The position numbers and the translations under genes are program-made. The notes below the pieces were generated by a model. That model worked only from the letters and a program-made list of their open reading frames with translations, had not been told where the DNA came from and ran no database searches. This document shows positions 6,696 through 10,270 of a stretch of DNA of 10,270 nucleotides, one piece after another. Origin of the DNA: Bacteroidota bacterium (GTDB lineage: Bacteria > Bacteroidota > Bacteroidia > Chitinophagales > Chitinophagaceae); the NCBI GenBank assembly GCA_025361325.1, contig JANYAL010000391.1, positions 1 through 10,270 on the forward strand. Direction: 5' to 3'. Each line of letters begins with the position of its first letter. The first letter of the stretch is position 1.

Positions 6696-6715
6696 TTACC
6701 TTATATTACCTTGTA
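6696..6715 (+). repeat. Tandem repeat TTACCTTATA/TTACCTTGTA before the cytochrome start
   Basis: Two adjacent 10-bp units that differ at one base, ending 29 bp before the ATG at 6745. A third related unit, TTACCTTTTA, is at 6601-6610. The spacing of one helical turn between the tandem copies would suit cooperative binding of a regulator, but could also be chance in an AT-rich leader. Confidence 0.5.
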
Positions 6716-6744
6716 TCACCAATCTTAAATGTAAATTATTATTT

Positions 6745-7227
6745 ATGAAAAAACTGGCAATGATTTTAAGCCTAGGAATTCTTATGGCAGCATGCAACTT
6801 CGGGGGAGGAGCAGGTAGTGATGTTAAGCCAATCAGTGACCCTGATGCTAAAACGAAAACTGAGAATAGTAATTCGTCTTATGACCCCAAAAGAGGCCAG
6901 GGAAAATTCACCAAGGTAGATGTTTCTCCCACACTCAATGCTGCAATGGCATCTAACGGTGAAAAAGTGTATGGCGTAAAATGCGTCAGTTGCCATAAAC
7001 TAACGGGAGAGAAACTTGTTGGACCCGGATGGCTTGGCATAACTAAGAGATTAACTGCAGAATGGATCATGAATTTTGCAACCAGTCCTGATAATATGAT
7101 AGATAAGGATCCCGAGGTACAAGCACAACTGGCCATTTGTCTGGTACGTATGCCCAATCAGAATGTCAGTGATGAGGATGCCCGGGCTATCTATGAATTT
7201 ATGAGAAAGAATGACGGTGTGAAATGA
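6745..7227 (+). CDS. Lipoprotein cytochrome c, nos-cluster type of Bacteroidota
   Basis: A 160-aa membrane-anchored monoheme cytochrome. The ATG at 6745-6747 gives a lipoprotein signal (MKKLAMILSLGILMAAC, lipidated C17); the frame opens earlier at 6691, but that extension precedes the signal peptide and is rejected. A flexible Gly/Ser/Asn/Lys linker (about 18-50) leads to the heme domain: GEKVYGVKCVSCHKLTGEKLVGPGW with C80, C83 and H84, and the axial ligand M136 in RMPNQNVSDEDARAIYEFMR. To my recollection this domain, including WIMNF and VRMPNQN, is characteristic of the cytochrome encoded just before clade II nosZ in Bacteroidota, where it would feed electrons to nitrous oxide reductase. Here the next gene is a convergent acyl-CoA ligase and no nosZ is in the window, so the partner is unknown. 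Cytochrome identity is firm; the nos link is moderate. Confidence 0.9.
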   Translation: MKKLAMILSLGILMAACNFGGGAGSDVKPISDPDAKTKTENSNSSYDPKRGQGKFTKVDVSPTLNAAMASNGEKVYGVKCVSCHKLTGEKLVGPGWLGITKRLTAEWIMNFATSPDNMIDKDPEVQAQLAICLVRMPNQNVSDEDARAIYEFMRKNDGVK

Positions 7228-7307
7228 TATCTCACCGGTACTTTCCTGATCACCTATAGTTTAAGCCAGACTAATAATTCTAAGTTTAAGAGGAGAGAAT
7301 AAGAAGA

Positions 7308-9095
7308 TTAGCCATAAATTCTGTCAATGGCGGCTTTGAATTTTTCCATGATCACTTTCCGCTTCAGTTTAAGGGTAGGAGTCAGTTCCCCGGTCTCGAT
7401 GGTCCACTCCTGGGGTATCAGTTCAAATTTCTTGATCTGTTCCACATGGTTGAAGAATTTGTTAAAGGATTCAATCAGTTCGCGGTAGAGATCCAGAACT
7501 TTGGGGTTATTGATTGCATCCTCGATGGTGGTGAACGGGATCCCCTTATGCTGCATCCACTCCCTTAAATTAGGGAGGGAGGGTACAATGAGTGCACCCA
7601 CGAATTTTTGCTCAGCCCCCACAACCATCATTTGTTCCACAAAAGGTGATTCCTTCATTTTATTCTCGATAGGCTGGGGAGCCACATATTTACCACCACT
7701 CGTTTTGAAGAGTTCTTTCTTGCGGTCGGTGATCTTCAGGTATTTGCCATTTTCAAAAATACCGATATCCCCCGTGTGCAGCCAGCCATCCATGATGGTC
7801 TCTGCGGTTAGATCGGGCCGTTTATAATAGCCCATCATCACACTCGGGCCTTTTATACATATCTCTCCATCAGCTTCCAGTTTCACTTCCGATCCTTCAA
7901 TGAGCAGCCCAACAGTACCGAATTTTGTCCCGCCCTTCCGTTTGCAGTTGATGCTGATAGCCGGACTGTTTTCTGTGGGGCCGTACCCTTCATAGATGGG
8001 GATCCCGGCAGCCGTAAATATCCTGATCAGCCTTACCTGGCAGGCAGCACCTCCGGTAACAATAAAATCAAGATTGTTGCCCAGGGCTTCCCGCCATTTG
8101 CTGAAGATCAGTTTATTGGCAATTGCAAGCTGTAACGAATACCAGGCGCCTTTAGGTTTCAGATTATCATATTCATCGGCCAGTTTAACAGACCAGTAGA
8201 ATAACTTCCTGGTGACACCTTTGAGTTCCGCACCCCGGGCCATGATCTTTTCATAGGTTTTCTCCAGCAGGCGGGGTACTGTGCAGAAATGGTTGGGTTT
8301 TACCTCTTTCAGATTCTCAGGTATGGTATCCAGGCTTTCTGCGTAGTAAATGGCGTTACCGCTGGTGATATAGATATAGGACACCATACGTTCGAAAATG
8401 TGATTGAGCGGAAGAAAACTCAGTATCCTTGCAGCAGGGTTATCAACGAAAGGGAAAGTATGCTTGCAATTGATTACATTACTCACAATATTAAAATGAC
8501 TGAGCATAACCCCCTTGGGTGTACCTGTGGTGCCGGATGTATAGATGATGGTGGCACAATGTTCGGGCAAGACAGACCTTTTGATATCCTCCATTCTGGC
8601 TATGTCATCGTCATGCACATCCAGCATGATCTTTTGCCAGTAATTCACACCCGGCAATTCATCAAAACTGTATAAGTCAATCAGGCTAGGCACCCTTTTG
8701 CGGATATAGCCAACTTTATCCAGTATCTCCTGACCGCTGACAAAGACATATTTGATGGAAGCATCATTGAAGATGAATTCCAGTTCATTGATATTGGTGG
8801 TGGGATAAATGGGACAGAGCAATGCTCCTGTTTGCTGGCAGGCCATGTCCAGTATAAGCCATTCGGGGCGGTTTTTGGAGATGATCGCAATCTTGTCCTG
8901 TTTTTCAACCGTCATATCATTACCGCTAAGGCCCAGCCGCAGTAATCCGGCACTGAGCCGATCAACGGTCTGCTTTACCGTATCCGTACTCCAGGTCTTC
9001 CAGGCCCCGTTCTCCTTTCCGGCAAGCATATCCGTTTTAGGGAATTTCTTAAGCTGATAATCAATGCAATCGAATATCCTCGAATGTTCATTCAT
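7308..9095 (-). CDS. Long-chain fatty acid--CoA ligase (AMP-dependent synthetase/ligase, FAA1-type)
   Basis: Activates fatty acids with ATP and CoA through an acyl-adenylate, for degradation or lipid synthesis; cytoplasmic or membrane-peripheral. Counting from the ATG at 9093-9095 the protein has 595 aa, a full-length family size. The signatures run in order: TIIYTSGTTGTPKG (about 182-195, phosphate-binding loop), GYGPTENSP (370-378), LHTGDIG (439-445, adenylate-binding Asp443), ITDRKKELFKTSGGKYVAP (about 455-473, hinge), and GELTPTLKLKRK near the end with the catalytic lysine (about 576). An upstream TTG at 9099-9101 would add two residues. I prefer the ATG because it forms the classic 4-nt ATGA overlap with the stop of the 2TM protein gene, implying coupled translation. 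All catalytic residues I can check are present. Chain-length preference cannot be read from sequence. Confidence 0.95.
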   Translation of the reverse strand: MNEHSRIFDCIDYQLKKFPKTDMLAGKENGAWKTWSTDTVKQTVDRLSAGLLRLGLSGNDMTVEKQDKIAIISKNRPEWLILDMACQQTGALLCPIYPTTNINELEFIFNDASIKYVFVSGQEILDKVGYIRKRVPSLIDLYSFDELPGVNYWQKIMLDVHDDDIARMEDIKRSVLPEHCATIIYTSGTTGTPKGVMLSHFNIVSNVINCKHTFPFVDNPAARILSFLPLNHIFERMVSYIYITSGNAIYYAESLDTIPENLKEVKPNHFCTVPRLLEKTYEKIMARGAELKGVTRKLFYWSVKLADEYDNLKPKGAWYSLQLAIANKLIFSKWREALGNNLDFIVTGGAACQVRLIRIFTAAGIPIYEGYGPTENSPAISINCKRKGGTKFGTVGLLIEGSEVKLEADGEICIKGPSVMMGYYKRPDLTAETIMDGWLHTGDIGIFENGKYLKITDRKKELFKTSGGKYVAPQPIENKMKESPFVEQMMVVGAEQKFVGALIVPSLPNLREWMQHKGIPFTTIEDAINNPKVLDLYRELIESFNKFFNHVEQIKKFELIPQEWTIETGELTPTLKLKRKVIMEKFKAAIDRIYG

Positions 9096-9391
9096 GCGCA
9101 ATCGTTAAAGTACAGTATCGTTAATTTTTGCTGGCTCTTCAGCCTGTCGTATTCCTTTTCAGCAAGCGTATCCTTATCGGTCTTATAGGCTTTCATGAAT
9201 TTAAAAAACAGACCTATGCCCAGTCCCAGCATTACCCAGAGTGGCCAGGGCGTTCCGCCCCAATGCCCGTCGGTAAGGAACCAGATGACCCAGCATATGG
9301 CTGTGGTTGCAAGAAATCCCAGCAGGCTGTTCTGAAAGTCGGCCCTGCGCCTTGCTAACTGCCATAATTTTTCGTCACGCTGATTTTCCAT
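9092..9391 (-). CDS. 2TM-domain membrane protein, 99 aa
   Basis: A small inner-membrane protein with an N-terminal charged helix (MENQRDEKLWQLARRRADFQ), two membrane helices (about LLGFLATTAICWVIWFLTDG and PWPLWVMLGLGIGLFFKFM, separated by a short HWGGTPW turn), and a lysine/glutamate-rich C-terminal tail. This matches the 2TM domain seen widely in Bacteroidota and other bacteria, both alone and fused to histidine kinases; its role is unknown. The start ATG at 9389-9391 is preferred; the frame extends to 9412, but the extra residues (MLKKRSI) add nothing family-like. The stop overlaps the start of the acyl-CoA ligase gene by 4 nt, so the two are almost certainly one transcript. A TTAAC-AA-GTTAA palindrome at 9406-9417 lies just upstream of the chosen start and could be an operator. 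Confidence 0.78.
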   Translation of the reverse strand: MENQRDEKLWQLARRRADFQNSLLGFLATTAICWVIWFLTDGHWGGTPWPLWVMLGLGIGLFFKFMKAYKTDKDTLAEKEYDRLKSQQKLTILYFNDCA

Positions 9392-9405
9392 AATAGATCG
9401 TTTTT

Positions 9406-9417
9406 TTAACAAGTTAA
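9406..9417. promoter_or_regulatory. Short palindrome upstream of the 2TM protein-ligase operon
   Basis: TTAAC AA GTTAA is a perfect 5-bp inverted repeat with a 2-nt centre, 15 bp ahead of the start codon at 9391. It may be a repressor site overlapping the promoter. Such a short AT-rich palindrome may also arise by chance. Confidence 0.25.
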
Positions 9418-9473
9418 TAAAAAAATATGATATGCAGGGGATTGTGAACAGGTAAGAAAAGAGTGGGATATAT

Positions 9474-10270
9474 TTACTTGTGGTAATATTGACCTGCGGG
9501 TATCCTGAATATCCTTCCCTTCTGAAAACTCAACATTTCATTAAATTCGGCAGCATGTGTTTCGGTCCAGTTTTGGTATGCCGGAAGGTTCTGGGCAGCA
9601 GTGAATATCCATTGGTTATAGGCATCGAACATGCCCTCCTGCAATAATTGCCTTTGCAGTTCAAATAAACGGAAAGGGAAAGTGATCGTATTGTCACTGA
9701 ACCAGTCCAGGATGAAACGGGTTCTGATCATGGTCAGCGATTCAGCATCGATACCTGTAGCGGCAAGACCGCTTTGTTTGTTCATCGTATGTAAAAAAGC
9801 CAGTACAAAAGGATTGTTATCCTTGTTGCCGGCTTCCAGGTCAGCATCAGCGAATAATTTTTTGTAGCCCTCTATTATAATGTTCTTGATCTCCCCGGCA
9901 TCTGTGCTCACAGGCTCGATATTCAGGAATATTTCACCATACAGGATACTCCATACTTTGTCCGGAGTAAAAAAATAGAACCGGGCGGCATTATAATAAT
10001 TCCTGGAGAAACCCGGGTCCATTTCAATTCCTTTTTCCCATTGTTTTATACAGGTATAATCTTTCTGACTCCACTGCAGTTCGCCCAGTTCATTATACAA
10101 CGGTCCACTTTCCGGGAATTTTTTAATCCCTCTTTTATAGACTTTATCGCATTCTTTGGGAAGGTCAAGGGCCAGGTAAATATCACCGCTTATCTGGAAA
10201 CACTGGTCATCCGCATCGTTCCTGTCGAGCAATGGTTTGACGATGGCAAGTGCCTTTGCATAATCCTTTG
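9474..10270 (-). CDS. Tetratricopeptide-repeat protein (partial, 5' end outside window)
   Basis: The reading frame enters from beyond the right edge with no stop, so the start is outside; about 265 C-terminal residues are seen. The first part contains TPR units: KDYAKALAIVKPLLDRNDAD, then CFQISGDIYLALDLPKECDKVYKRGIKKFP, then LYNELGELQWSQKDYTCIKQWEKGIEMDP, then FSRNYYNAARFYF. The characteristic small/aromatic positions and the proline ending each helix pair are visible. The remaining 150 or so residues are helical, without recognisable repeats or catalytic motifs. TPR proteins usually hold complexes together; no partner can be named from this fragment. An apparent TTG start at 10232 is only an internal codon, because the repeat continues upstream of it in frame. 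The gene is followed by 82 bp before the next gene on the same strand. Confidence 0.8.
   Translation of the reverse strand, partial: KDYAKALAIVKPLLDRNDADDQCFQISGDIYLALDLPKECDKVYKRGIKKFPESGPLYNELGELQWSQKDYTCIKQWEKGIEMDPGFSRNYYNAARFYFFTPDKVWSILYGEIFLNIEPVSTDAGEIKNIIIEGYKKLFADADLEAGNKDNNPFVLAFLHTMNKQSGLAATGIDAESLTMIRTRFILDWFSDNTITFPFRLFELQRQLLQEGMFDAYNQWIFTAAQNLPAYQNWTETHAAEFNEMLSFQKGRIFRIPAGQYYHK

Larger units (their letters stand above)
6552..6744. other. AT-rich leader region upstream of the 6745 cytochrome gene
   Basis: No coding capacity is seen. The region is strongly AT-rich and carries an exact -7 box (6622-6629) and three copies of TTACCTTNTA (6601, 6696, 6706), two of them in tandem close to the start codon. 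Together these suggest a regulated promoter and leader of about 110 nt. No stable hairpin resembling a known riboswitch was recognised. Confidence 0.5.

Noticed and set aside
6691..6744. Upstream extension of the 6745 cytochrome gene
   Set aside because: It would precede the lipoprotein signal peptide and overlap the tandem TTACCTTNTA repeat; the ATG at 6745 gives a proper signal and lipobox.
7228..7307. Terminator between the convergent cytochrome and ligase genes
   Set aside because: Only a 5-bp CGGTG/CACCG pairing overlapping the cytochrome stop could be found, without a U-run.
8289..8675. Plus-strand open frame of 128 codons
   Set aside because: Antisense shadow of the acyl-CoA ligase gene, which has all family motifs in frame.
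1..10270. Defence island, CRISPR array, mobile element or tRNA
   Set aside because: No regularly spaced repeats, transposase or integrase motifs, terminal inverted repeats, or cloverleaf-forming sequence were seen on either strand.

Overview
The window looks like chromosomal DNA of a Bacteroidota bacterium, most likely in or near the Chitinophagaceae. The reasons are moderate GC with AT-rich intergenic regions, almost no Shine-Dalgarno sequences, matches to the Bacteroidota -7 promoter box (TAnnTTTG), and the character of several proteins: a 2TM-domain protein, an FAA1-type acyl-CoA ligase, and a lipoprotein cytochrome of the type I associate with Bacteroidota nos clusters. This placement is inferred from gene content and signals; no rRNA or other marker gene is present. 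No tRNA, CRISPR array, insertion sequence or integrase was seen.

Layout. (1) 1-1685, minus strand: a two-gene molybdenum hydroxylase operon of the isoquinoline 1-oxidoreductase/aldehyde oxidase type. It has a [2Fe-2S] subunit and a Tat-exported molybdopterin subunit whose C-terminal part lies outside the window. (2) 1974-2555, minus: a small secreted protein of unknown function with a good intrinsic terminator. (3) 2757-4700, plus: an apparent operon of a soluble periplasmic monoheme cytochrome c, an outer-membrane beta-barrel, and a tiny lipoprotein monoheme cytochrome c. (4) 4891-6150, minus and convergent: a polytopic membrane protein with intramembrane histidines, reminiscent of heme-copper oxidase subunit I or NnrS-like proteins but not clearly assignable. 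(5) 6151-6744: mostly non-coding, with a probable decayed reading frame (6198-6551) and an AT-rich leader. (6) 6745-7227, plus: a lipoprotein cytochrome c like those next to clade II nosZ, here with no nosZ beside it. (7) 7308-9391, minus: a 2TM-domain protein gene overlapping a long-chain acyl-CoA ligase gene by 4 nt. (8) 9474-10270, minus: the C-terminal part of a TPR protein running off the window.

How the genes may work together. The first two thirds of the window is dominated by cell-envelope redox proteins: a periplasmic molybdo-hydroxylase of a class that commonly passes electrons to c-type cytochromes, three separate monoheme cytochromes (one soluble, two membrane-anchored), a porin that could admit a small substrate, and a putative heme-binding membrane protein. 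A shared periplasmic electron-transfer role is plausible but is inference from proximity. The right-hand third is ordinary lipid metabolism and housekeeping. The most interesting parts are the cytochrome-barrel-cytochrome operon with its convergent histidine-bearing membrane protein, and the apparently orphaned nos-type cytochrome.
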